Positions 34,885-42,038 of a stretch of 64,000 nt of DNA are shown piece by piece (within the stretch, counting starts at the first letter, position 1; every line of letters starts with the position of its first letter). The DNA is from RBG-13-51-18 sp963739395 (lineage in GTDB: Bacteria; Chloroflexota; Dehalococcoidia; Dehalococcoidales; RBG-16-60-22). The stretch spans positions 434,001 to 498,000 of the forward strand of contig CAVUAE010000001.1 of the NCBI GenBank assembly GCA_963739395.1. The letters are read 5' to 3'. The notes under the pieces are model-generated. The model was given only the letters and a program-made list of their open reading frames with translations, searched no databases and was not told the DNA's origin. Both the position numbers and the translations under genes were made by a program.

Positions 34885-36534
34885 ATGAGGGAAAGAGCAA
34901 CGAACGAAGGAATCTCTGTCAATGGCATCGCCGGGCTGCACACGATTTACCTGGGCTTTGATGTCACCGAAGAGAAACGAAAAAGCCTGCTGGGATTTTC
35001 CATTAAACGAAATGACCTCACGGAAGATGAAAGCTACTGGCTCAAGGGTTTCAAGACGTTTGAAAATAACACTGAAAACCTCCGCCCTGGCGACCAGGTA
35101 AGCACCTGGGACAATCCCATACAGGACTTCCAGTGGGGTGACTATACGGTTAAACCGGGGCACAAGTACACCTACACCATCGTTCCAGTATACGGCACTC
35201 CCCCCGATAAACTAACGCATGCAGAAGGAGTTTCGCTGACGATTTCATCAGAAGATGATGATGACGGCGTTCACGCTGTGTTTTTCAATCGGGCGGCGGC
35301 GGGCTCGCAGGCATACGCCCGCAAATTCGGTAACGTACCACCGGACGAGGTAGGACCACCGGCGTTGGAGTGGCTCTCGCGCGGGCTGCTAGAAGCTATT
35401 ATCAGGTTCATCCAGCAGGCTAAAGGCCCGGGGTGGGGGTTACGCGCCTCCGTGTATGAGTTCAACTATATCCCGGTATTGCAAGCATTTAAAAAAGCCA
35501 TTGATGACGGCGTTGACGTGCAAATCGTCTACGATAATAAAAAGAAAGGCCCCGGCGAGGAAAACCGGAGGGCTATGCAGCAGGTGGGCATAAGTGTGGC
35601 GAACGCCACCCCGCGGGAAGCCAATCCGTCCTATCTTTCGCATAATAAGTTCATTGTCCTTCTTAGGGATAATACGCCCGTTGAAGTATTGACCGGCTCG
35701 ACGAATATTACCGAGGGTGGCATCTTCGGTCATTCTAACGTGGCTCATGTAATTCATGATGCCAACATAGCCGCGGCATATCTGGACTACTGGAATATGC
35801 TGCATGGCGACCCGGATGCTAAACAGCTGCGCGTCTGGTGTGATACAAACACCCCGGTGCCGAAGACACAATTTCCAAAAATGTCGATAAAGCCGATATT
35901 CAGCTGCCGAGGCTCGATGGAGGCGCTTGAATGGTACGCCGAGAAAATGGATGAGGCAACATCAAGCGTATTCCTGACCGCCGCTTTCGGCGTTAACGAC
36001 CTTTTCATGAAAATCCTGCAAGAAGATAAACCTTACCTGCGTTTCATCCTCCTGGATAAACCCGGCAAAGGCTTGGATGTCATCAAAGGGGACAGAGACA
36101 ACCAGATTTCTATCGGCGGAGTGCTGGAGGAAAACAAGCTCGATGAGTGGTTGAGCATCCGGTGGCGGGCGGAAAAGCTCACGGGACTCAACCAGCATGT
36201 TCAATACATCCACACCAAGTACATGCTCATCGACCCCTTGAGTGACGACCCTATTACTATTACCGGCTCGGCAAACTTCAGTAGGAATTCAACTACGAAT
36301 AATGATGAAAACATGGTGGTCATCCGAGGCGATAAACGTGTTGCGGATATGTACCTCGGCGAGTTTATGCGCCTGTTCGACCATTTCCGACTGCGCGGCT
36401 CGCCGATAGGGGCAAAAGCCCAGCTTAAAAAAAGCCAGAAGATGCACGCTTATCTGGTGCCGGACGATTCTTGGACAAATTTATATTTCCAGGAAGGGCA
36501 CCCGAGGCAGAAACAGCGGCTGCTGTTCCGCTAA
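34885..36534 (+). CDS. phospholipase D-like protein with two HKD regions
   Basis: 549 residues. The first 120 residues resemble a fibronectin-III-like beta domain (KPGHKYTYTIVPVYG). Two PLD half-sites follow. The first reads HNKFIVLLRD...TGSTNITEGG and keeps His and Lys, but the usual Asp five residues after the Lys is Leu. The second, HTKYMLIDPLSDDPITITGSANFS, is complete. Members of the family are phosphodiesterases acting on phospholipids or nucleic acids; which applies here is open. No signal peptide, so the site of action is probably cytoplasmic. A GGAGGAGG site precedes the ATG. Third gene of the operon. Confidence 0.82.
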   Translation: MRERATNEGISVNGIAGLHTIYLGFDVTEEKRKSLLGFSIKRNDLTEDESYWLKGFKTFENNTENLRPGDQVSTWDNPIQDFQWGDYTVKPGHKYTYTIVPVYGTPPDKLTHAEGVSLTISSEDDDDGVHAVFFNRAAAGSQAYARKFGNVPPDEVGPPALEWLSRGLLEAIIRFIQQAKGPGWGLRASVYEFNYIPVLQAFKKAIDDGVDVQIVYDNKKKGPGEENRRAMQQVGISVANATPREANPSYLSHNKFIVLLRDNTPVEVLTGSTNITEGGIFGHSNVAHVIHDANIAAAYLDYWNMLHGDPDAKQLRVWCDTNTPVPKTQFPKMSIKPIFSCRGSMEALEWYAEKMDEATSSVFLTAAFGVNDLFMKILQEDKPYLRFILLDKPGKGLDVIKGDRDNQISIGGVLEENKLDEWLSIRWRAEKLTGLNQHVQYIHTKYMLIDPLSDDPITITGSANFSRNSTTNNDENMVVIRGDKRVADMYLGEFMRLFDHFRLRGSPIGAKAQLKKSQKMHAYLVPDDSWTNLYFQEGHPRQKQRLLFR

Positions 36535-36570
36535 CGCCGTGAAAATGAGCAATGATATAAGGAGGGATTA

Positions 36571-37344
36571 ATGGAAAAAACAAAAATATCTCAAGGACCC
36601 TGGACAAGGATACGCCCTCTGCAGCGTGATGAAATCGACCCCTATACCGAAGCCGGGATGGCGGCAGGCGAACTCACCTGGGGTCGTTTCCGCAATAATC
36701 TCTGCAAGGTGATGGCTTACACGCCGCGCCTGCTGCAAACGGAGGTAGAGTACTGTAATACCTTCATCTTCGATGCGGAGACTTTCCGGGGAAATGTCCA
36801 GGAGGCGGGATTCAACGACCGCTTTATCAAAGAGATGGTAATTTCTAAGACGTCTTTAATCAACCGCTCGCGCTATTCGGTAACGCATCATTCCTTTATC
36901 GGCTACGCACTTTTTGATGGCGCCGGCCGCCGTGAAGAGGGACACGTCAAGATACTGCACCTACATGAACACCAATTTCACCCCGAAGTATATACCGAGC
37001 GCGAGCAAGTTGTTTTGGATTATGTAGCGAAGTTCGTTCAAGATGCCCATATGGTCACCGACGAGGATTTTGCCGCACTGCGGCGCGTGCTGCGTGAACA
37101 TAACATGCAGGACAAGCGATTGAAAGCCTTCGCTAAGGATGAGATGGACCGGCACGTAGATTCCCAGATTGTCGAGCTTACCTGGCTATCCGGGCATTTT
37201 TGCCTGTTAAACAGGTGGTTTACTGTCCTTCAGGTGCCAGATGAGAACGATAAAGACGAGGATAATTTCCTGGGACTTTACGTGCAGATAGTGCCGGAGG
37301 ATATCCGCAAGAGAAACGAGGGAATTTTAGCCGGCGGTTTCTAA
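36571..37344 (+). CDS. carboxymuconolactone decarboxylase-like (AhpD-fold) protein
   Basis: 257 residues, all-helical. YTEREQVVLDYVAKFVQDAHMVTDEDFAALRRVL and DSQIVELTWLSGHFCLLNRWFTVLQVP match the second half of carboxymuconolactone-decarboxylase-family proteins. The earlier MVISKTSLINRSRYSVTHHSFIG lies where AhpD-type proteins carry their CxxC, but here there is no Cys pair, only Ser and His. Peroxidase activity through a disulfide is therefore unlikely. AAGGAGG precedes the ATG. Last gene of the four-gene island operon. Confidence 0.72.
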   Translation: MEKTKISQGPWTRIRPLQRDEIDPYTEAGMAAGELTWGRFRNNLCKVMAYTPRLLQTEVEYCNTFIFDAETFRGNVQEAGFNDRFIKEMVISKTSLINRSRYSVTHHSFIGYALFDGAGRREEGHVKILHLHEHQFHPEVYTEREQVVLDYVAKFVQDAHMVTDEDFAALRRVLREHNMQDKRLKAFAKDEMDRHVDSQIVELTWLSGHFCLLNRWFTVLQVPDENDKDEDNFLGLYVQIVPEDIRKRNEGILAGGF

Positions 37345-37412
37345 TGGTCGGCGCTTATTGAGTAAAGTTTATCGACGGCTACAGGTATAAAACGGGGCAT
37401 GCCGGGAATAGC

Positions 37413-38000
37413 CTATATCGGTATTTTAGGAAGGGGTATTCCTTTACCTAAACTAATTGAGCCGGGTAAAGTAAACGACCTAGTGTTCTTTTTAAGAATC
37501 AATATGCCTTCGCATTTTATACAGCCGCCCCCCTCGCACGACCCGGTATGAACTTTCATAATTTTCCCATCCTGTATCTCCAGAACGATACCTTCAACCG
37601 TTAGGTATAACGTAATCTCAAAGTTAATCTTGCCGACCGGTTGGTTGTTGAAAAATATTTCTAAAGATGGCTCGTGCACGGACTCTATAGTATGTTCGGC
37701 GAGAGGCAACATGTAGCTCTTGCCGTGTGGATACTTTTTCTTGTTACAATATTGGCAGAGGTCGCCGCACTTACCCCAGGCGGAAACCATTACGTCCGAA
37801 ATATTCATATCCAGGATTTCTGAAAGTTTCTTCAGAATAATGCCGCAGGCCACTGGCCACACGACTTTCACTTCCTTGGTAAGGCATTTTTTTAAGTTGG
37901 CGACGTTCTCGCGTCGTTTAGCTTTCATCAGCTTTTTCGTTGATAGTTTTTTATCTGAAGCAAGAAGCTGGTTCAAGGATGTTATTTCATTATTTTTCAT
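37413..38000 (-). CDS. Cys-rich protein of unknown function
   Basis: 195 residues. The N-terminal 50 are Lys-rich and helical. Two Cys clusters are seen: CGDLCQYCNKKKYPHG near residues 78-93 and CEGGGCIKCEG near residues 154-164, each with three Cys. A metal or iron-sulfur role is possible. Between them lies a beta-rich stretch (INFEITLYLTVEGIVLEIQDG). No membrane segment. Its start overlaps the stop of the TIG-domain gene by four bases (ATGA), so the two are translationally coupled and may work together. No family recognised. Confidence 0.65.
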   Translation of the reverse strand: MKNNEITSLNQLLASDKKLSTKKLMKAKRRENVANLKKCLTKEVKVVWPVACGIILKKLSEILDMNISDVMVSAWGKCGDLCQYCNKKKYPHGKSYMLPLAEHTIESVHEPSLEIFFNNQPVGKINFEITLYLTVEGIVLEIQDGKIMKVHTGSCEGGGCIKCEGILILKKNTRSFTLPGSISLGKGIPLPKIPI

Positions 38001-38959
38001 TTGTCCTCCTTCCTATCCCGCACCAATGGGCCTTTTACTTTAATAGATTGCCTGCCGGGGTCTTTTACAAGTCTTATGTTTAACGGCTTATCCGCCTGGA
38101 GCGGAGTTCCGCCTTTGATTCGCGGTTTGCCCAAAACATTATTAACCCTTATTTCAATGTCTCCGTTTTTAAATTTTGTTTCTGTTTTTTCTCGATTTAT
38201 TCTATCCAGCCGGTTTTTTACCAGCAATGCGCTAATAACAGCCACTACAAGTATGCCGATGTATATCCATACCCAGACCGAAGTAGTGGGTTGGGTAGGA
38301 GCAGGTGGAGTAGGAGTAGGCGGAGTAGAAGTAGATGGAGTAGAAGTAGATGGAGTAGAAGTAGGTGGAGCAGAAGTAGGTGGAGTGATTACTATAAAAG
38401 TGGGATTCGGAAGAAGGATTAGCGTGGGGGAAGGCTCTGTGACCTGGAATTCTGCCGAAACTTCAATAATGTTCTCGAAGGCTGTTTCAATATCCATTTG
38501 AGAATTTCTAACCACTATATGATAATTGCCAGCTGGTACCGACGGCACCATTAGGTCAATACCTACTGGGAAGCTGCCATCATAGGTCGTGACAAACAAC
38601 CTCATAGTCTCACCAGGGTCGTAAACCATATTGGGATTATCATCAAACCAGATTCTGGCTTCGGAACCTGGCATAAAGCCTACACCCGTGATGTTTACCG
38701 TCGACCCGCGTATGCCGCTGCTCGGAGAGACAGTAATGAAGGCGTCAATAGTAGCAGTAGTAGGAAAGATACCGTCACCTGTACTACCGGAGGTAGTAAC
38801 GACCAGCCTGGATGCTTCAACAACGGTTGCAGGTATATGCCAGTAAACAAAAGAGCTCAAAAGTATTATCAAGAACAACAGACATACTAGAACAGGCCAT
38901 ACCTTAAGACACTTTTTCTTAACATCCATCTCTATCCGCCCCATCGACATGCCGCCCAT
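37997..38959 (-). CDS. membrane-anchored IPT/TIG-domain surface protein with Thr/Pro/Ser repeat stalk
   Basis: Up to 320 residues. A hydrophobic N-terminus (about 20-42) leads to an extracellular domain with ITVSPSSGIRGSTVNITGVGF, a clear IPT/TIG immunoglobulin-like motif. A low-complexity Thr/Pro/Ser stalk of about 40 residues follows (units such as TPSTS). A second membrane helix lies at about 226-245 (VWVWIYIGILVVAVISALLV), then a basic cytosolic tail. Several in-frame ATGs exist at 38959, 38950, 38944 and 38929; the last, starting Met-Asp-Val-Lys-Lys-Lys, gives the most natural signal sequence. Confidence 0.72.
   Translation of the reverse strand: MGGMSMGRIEMDVKKKCLKVWPVLVCLLFLIILLSSFVYWHIPATVVEASRLVVTTSGSTGDGIFPTTATIDAFITVSPSSGIRGSTVNITGVGFMPGSEARIWFDDNPNMVYDPGETMRLFVTTYDGSFPVGIDLMVPSVPAGNYHIVVRNSQMDIETAFENIIEVSAEFQVTEPSPTLILLPNPTFIVITPPTSAPPTSTPSTSTPSTSTPPTPTPPAPTQPTTSVWVWIYIGILVVAVISALLVKNRLDRINREKTETKFKNGDIEIRVNNVLGKPRIKGGTPLQADKPLNIRLVKDPGRQSIKVKGPLVRDRKEDK
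38307..38381. repeat. tandem 15-bp repeat, five units
   Basis: Units of the form GGAGTAGAAGTAGAT, with one to three changes each. Each unit encodes five residues of the Thr/Pro/Ser stalk of the TIG-domain protein on the minus strand. Copy number could vary between strains. Confidence 0.85.
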
Positions 38960-39443
38960 GTGTCTGTGCGTGAATATAATATATTAACTCGAGACAAGTG
39001 TCAATAAATAGCAACCCTATTGGACAGAAGGATATATAATACTAGCCACGGTTTACTTCCAGTTAGACTATAGCAGGCGATTAAAAAGCAACTTTGAAAC
39101 CCAAATGGTAATATTCAATCATCCACCAAATTTCACTCCTAGTGCCCGTTTTTGTTTTAGTAGACTCAAAAATTTTCGGTTAGTTAAGGCCCATCCCTCT
39201 CCCGTCTTCAGTCAGACAATAATTAAGCGCTAGCCTCTAGGTTAATACTTTTTAGTTATATTTAACATTTACTCATTTTGTTACTTTTAATAAATACGAA
39301 ATATCCATAAGGTTATATCCACTCTATAATCTGGGAGGCCACTATCAAACACATTCTCTGACCAGGAGTCGAATTGGTGGGTACTATAGATTCCAAATTT
39401 TCTTATTTCCAATATCTTATACAATACCAAGGTTTATTCATTG
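38960..39443. other. 484-base intergenic region inside the island
   Basis: AT-rich and no gene seen. It separates the minus-strand TIG gene (start at 38959) from the 3' end of the minus-strand response regulator. No convincing terminator or promoter was found by eye. Confidence 0.4.
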
Positions 39444-40151
39444 TTAATTTTCAAATTTGTATGAATTACCTTCAGGCCGATATTCCGGAGCCATTCCCAT
39501 TTTTGCTTGCGCTATTGCATTTTGGCTAAACGTTTTTAATAACTTCAAGTTTTTTCTATTGGTTTCTGCTCTTTTTATCACCCATTGTATGATTCGTTCG
39601 TCCGGCATGCCGATTTCTCTAGCTGTCTCGATAGTCCTCAAAGTAACTGTTGTTGAGCGTTTGTCATTCAAGTCAAGTTTTACCTCTATACCACTAGCTA
39701 TAGCATCTATCTCCTGTAGTTCTTTTTCCTCACGACTTATTTCAGTTACTTCATTGTTATTCGTCTTTATTGCCAATCTGGCTTTCTTCTCTAAAGCTAC
39801 GTTTATTCTTGAATGAAGCATATCTAAATTAAAGGGTTTGACGATATAATCTAAAGCCCCCAGCTTCATAGACTCAACAGCAGTATTCACATCATCAATA
39901 GCGGTTATCATAATAATTACAGAATTATATTTTGTATTGATTTCTTTCAACAGTTCGATTCCCGATATTCCAGGGAGCTTTATATCCAGTAGTGTAATAT
40001 CGAATTCATTCTTTGCCATTTTTTGAAGGGCACTATTTCCATCCGGCGCAATTTCACATAAATAGCCCAGCCCACTTAAATCCTCATATAAAAGATCATA
40101 TATGGCTTGTTCATCATCAACGATGAGCACATGGAGTGTATCTTTTGTCAT
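39444..40151 (-). CDS. response regulator with helical, non-HTH output region
   Basis: 235 residues. The receiver (5-122) has acidic DDE, phosphoacceptor Asp56 (LLDIKLPG), Thr in MITA and Lys in IVKPF, like NtrC/PleD-type receivers. The remaining 110 residues are helical (KRSTTVTLRTIETAREIGMPDERII) and I cannot see a DNA-binding domain with confidence. The ATG at 40151 has GAGGAA about 10 bases upstream and its own consensus promoter. It is divergent from the XRE repressor and the ComQXP-like genes, and is the nearest candidate partner for the kinase at 42039. Confidence 0.82.
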   Translation of the reverse strand: MTKDTLHVLIVDDEQAIYDLLYEDLSGLGYLCEIAPDGNSALQKMAKNEFDITLLDIKLPGISGIELLKEINTKYNSVIIMITAIDDVNTAVESMKLGALDYIVKPFNLDMLHSRINVALEKKARLAIKTNNNEVTEISREEKELQEIDAIASGIEVKLDLNDKRSTTVTLRTIETAREIGMPDERIIQWVIKRAETNRKNLKLLKTFSQNAIAQAKMGMAPEYRPEGNSYKFEN

Positions 40152-40178
40152 TTTATTCTATTCCTCATTTTGTTCCAG

Positions 40179-40207
40179 AGTCTATCAGAGTACACTTTAC
40201 ATGTCAA
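40179..40207 (-). promoter_or_regulatory. promoter of the divergent response regulator
   Basis: On the minus strand, TTGACA (40202-40207) and TAGACT (40179-40184) at exactly 17-base spacing. Confidence 0.75.
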
Positions 40208-40296
40208 CAGTCAGTTATAGAGCGACTAAATTACCTGGATTACATTCAAATTATATTTTATCAAATAAAATTCGTGTCTTTTTGCTTAGAAAAACC

Positions 40297-40325
40297 TTGA
40301 CTTGCTCCATTTGGCAATGTATATT
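40297..40325 (+). promoter_or_regulatory. promoter of the XRE repressor and signalling genes
   Basis: TTGACT (40297-40302) and TATATT (40320-40325) with 17-base spacing. The expected transcription start is at or next to the ATG at 40332, implying a leaderless message. No ribosome-binding site is present. Confidence 0.75.
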
Positions 40326-40340
40326 GTTCTCATGGAGCAA
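40302..40340. promoter_or_regulatory. palindromic operator overlapping the XRE promoter
   Basis: Perfect 9-bp arms TTGCTCCAT (40302-40310) and ATGGAGCAA (40332-40340), centred on 40321, with an inner CAAT...ATTG pair around the centre. It covers the spacer, the -10 box and the start codon, as expected for an autorepressor. Confidence 0.7.
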
Positions 40341-40718
40341 AAGAGCGAAAGTAAAATCGGCGAGCTTATTAAGCAAAAACGGAAGTCGATACCTTTGACC
40401 TTGAACGAACTTAGTAGTACTTCAGGCGTCTCTCAATCTCATATAGGTAGAATTGAACGGGGTGAACGTCTACCTTCTGCGCGTGTTCTACGAAAGATCG
40501 CTGGACCATTGGGATTTAAAACGGAAGAACTGTTTATGATAGCCGGGTTTTTAACCGCCTCAACTAGTGATCAGGAAAACTCCATAAGTAACATTTATCA
40601 TAATTTGGCGATAGACCCGTTTGTTGCTAATGTCTTATCTCATGAACCAGTTGAAGTACAACGCGCATTAATAAGTATTCTAAGTCTTCTTAAAAGTATC
40701 GCACAAGTAACTAAATGA
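40332..40718 (+). CDS. XRE-family transcriptional regulator
   Basis: 128 residues. The N-terminal Cro/CI-type helix-turn-helix is clear: IGELIKQKRKSIPLTLNELSSTSGVSQSHIGRIERGERLPSARVLRKIA. A C-terminal helical region of about 55 residues follows, perhaps for dimerisation or ligand binding (VEVQRALISILSLLKSI). The ATG at 40332 begins Met-Glu-Gln-Lys and coincides with the predicted transcription start. The operator palindrome overlaps it. Located directly upstream of the 76-aa peptide gene, it probably represses itself and the signalling genes. Confidence 0.88.
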   Translation: MEQKSESKIGELIKQKRKSIPLTLNELSSTSGVSQSHIGRIERGERLPSARVLRKIAGPLGFKTEELFMIAGFLTASTSDQENSISNIYHNLAIDPFVANVLSHEPVEVQRALISILSLLKSIAQVTK

Positions 40719-40787
40719 TTATTACACGATGATTGCTGAAATAGAGCCACACCATCTAGTTATTTTTTATAAGAAGGGGGACAAAAA

Positions 40788-41018
40788 ATGAAATCCTCGG
40801 CACTACAAGAACTGGTAAAGAAAATCTTTAACGATGAAAAAACCAAACAGCAGTTTATGTCAAACCCAGATAGCATTCTCTCCCAGTTCAAATTAACTAA
40901 GCAGGAAAAGAAAGCAGTCTTGAACGTACATAACAAGATGGGATTAGTGACTTCTGACTCTCCGCAGTTGGAAGCAGCTCTTAAACCTACATATAATTGG
41001 TTATCTCCTACCCCGTAA
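40788..41018 (+). CDS. 76-residue putative ComX-like prenyl-peptide pheromone precursor
   Basis: Small peptide with AAGGGGG before the ATG. The helical N-terminal two thirds (LVKKIFNDEKTKQQFMSNPD, then SQFKLTKQEKKAVL) resemble the leader of ComX precursors, and also of Os1348/Franean1-type RiPP precursors. The C-terminus is NKMGLVTSDS...TYNWLSPTP, with the only Trp at residue 71, five residues from the end. In Bacillus ComX the prenylated Trp sits at a similar place. There is no signal peptide and no Cys. It is followed after 28 bases by a ComQ-like prenyl transferase and then a ComP-like kinase, which makes the pheromone reading the best one. Identity as ComX is inferred from context and overall form, not strong sequence identity. 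Confidence 0.7.
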   Translation: MKSSALQELVKKIFNDEKTKQQFMSNPDSILSQFKLTKQEKKAVLNVHNKMGLVTSDSPQLEAALKPTYNWLSPTP

Positions 41019-41046
41019 CACGATACTTATCTCTTATGATGTTGTA

Positions 41047-41997
41047 ATGTGGTTAGAAAGACAGGCTGAGCTTCTCAAACATGAAATAGAGATATGTCTG
41101 TCTCCTTTATACGATGTTGCAACTTTCTCCGACCTAGTCCAGGAGCCTCTGATTCAATCGAATAAAAAGGTAGTTGGAGGAAGTACTAATGGGTTCTGGT
41201 CTTTATTACCATTAATAGTATGTGAAGCTATTTCTGGACAATATGAAAAAGCCCTCCCTGCTACAGCAGCTTTTCAACTCTTTAAGGCTGCCGCCGAGAT
41301 TTTTGATGATATTGAAGATTCGGATTCTTCCGAGTCGTTATCCATCAGATATGGCTCTGCTATAGCTACAAATCTAGCTACAACCCTTCTTATCCGAGCA
41401 GAAAAAGCGATCACGCGGCTCCGTGTAAAAGGTGTAGAAGACTCTGTGGTTATTAATGTGATGGATATAATAAACTCATTCTATACCACCACTTGTATCG
41501 GACAACACCTAGACTTGTCTATCTCACCAGAAACGATTATCTCGGAGGAGACTTATCTTGAAATAACAAACATGAAGTCAGCTTCTACGGTGGAATGTGC
41601 CTGTCATATCGGAGCTTTGATAGCTACTACAAATCAGAGATTGATAGCCACATTTGCTAATTTTGGTCATAACCTCGGCATGGCATCTCAAATAGCCAAT
41701 GATATTCAGGGTATTACAAAGGGGAGCGACATTATTAAACGTAAAGTTACGCTGCCTGTAATCTACGCTTTAACTCACACGGATTTAAAAACCTGTAATC
41801 AATTTAAATTAATTTTCGGCAATTCTGCTGAATGTACGTTTGATGTTGCACAAATAAGAGATTTCCTGTTTCATTCCGGCGCAATCCATTATGCGACGAT
41901 AAAGGTAGAACTTTTCAAACAAATGGCCCTTGACAGTCTCTCTGAAGTAGCGAAGACAGGAGTTGACGTGGATAAGTTAATGCTCTTTTTACAATAA
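41047..41997 (+). CDS. ComQ-like isoprenyl transferase (polyprenyl synthetase superfamily)
   Basis: 316 residues. The first Asp-rich motif is intact: IFDDIEDSD (Asp87, Asp88, Asp91). A GQHLDL motif at 152-157 matches the GQHDD of Bacillus ComQ. The second Asp-rich motif is degenerate, IANDIQGITKG in place of DDxxD, followed by SDIIKRKVTLPVIYAL; this resembles ComQ (SGDYYVL...SDIEKNKHTL) more than chain-elongating synthases. The C-terminal GAIHYATIKVELFKQ also resembles ComQ. It would attach a geranyl- or farnesyl-type group to the Trp of the upstream peptide. No ribosome-binding site is visible before the ATG. It differs clearly from the ordinary synthase at 8912. Confidence 0.8.
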   Translation: MWLERQAELLKHEIEICLSPLYDVATFSDLVQEPLIQSNKKVVGGSTNGFWSLLPLIVCEAISGQYEKALPATAAFQLFKAAAEIFDDIEDSDSSESLSIRYGSAIATNLATTLLIRAEKAITRLRVKGVEDSVVINVMDIINSFYTTTCIGQHLDLSISPETIISEETYLEITNMKSASTVECACHIGALIATTNQRLIATFANFGHNLGMASQIANDIQGITKGSDIIKRKVTLPVIYALTHTDLKTCNQFKLIFGNSAECTFDVAQIRDFLFHSGAIHYATIKVELFKQMALDSLSEVAKTGVDVDKLMLFLQ

Positions 41998-42038
41998 ATC
42001 CTCAAAGAGGAAATTACGCCAATTCAACAATACATACT

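Noticed and set aside
38001..38501. Plus-strand open frame of 166 codons opposite the TIG-domain gene
   Set aside because: It translates the repeat into Gly/Val/Glu low complexity. The minus-strand reading has a TIG motif, membrane helices and coupling to its neighbour.
40788..41018. 76-aa peptide as a classical RiPP precursor (Os1348/Franean1 type) only
   Set aside because: The leader is compatible, but no cyclase, lanthipeptide or protease/transporter gene is adjacent, whereas a ComQ-like transferase and ComP-like kinase are. The RiPP reading is kept as an alternative, not the main call.
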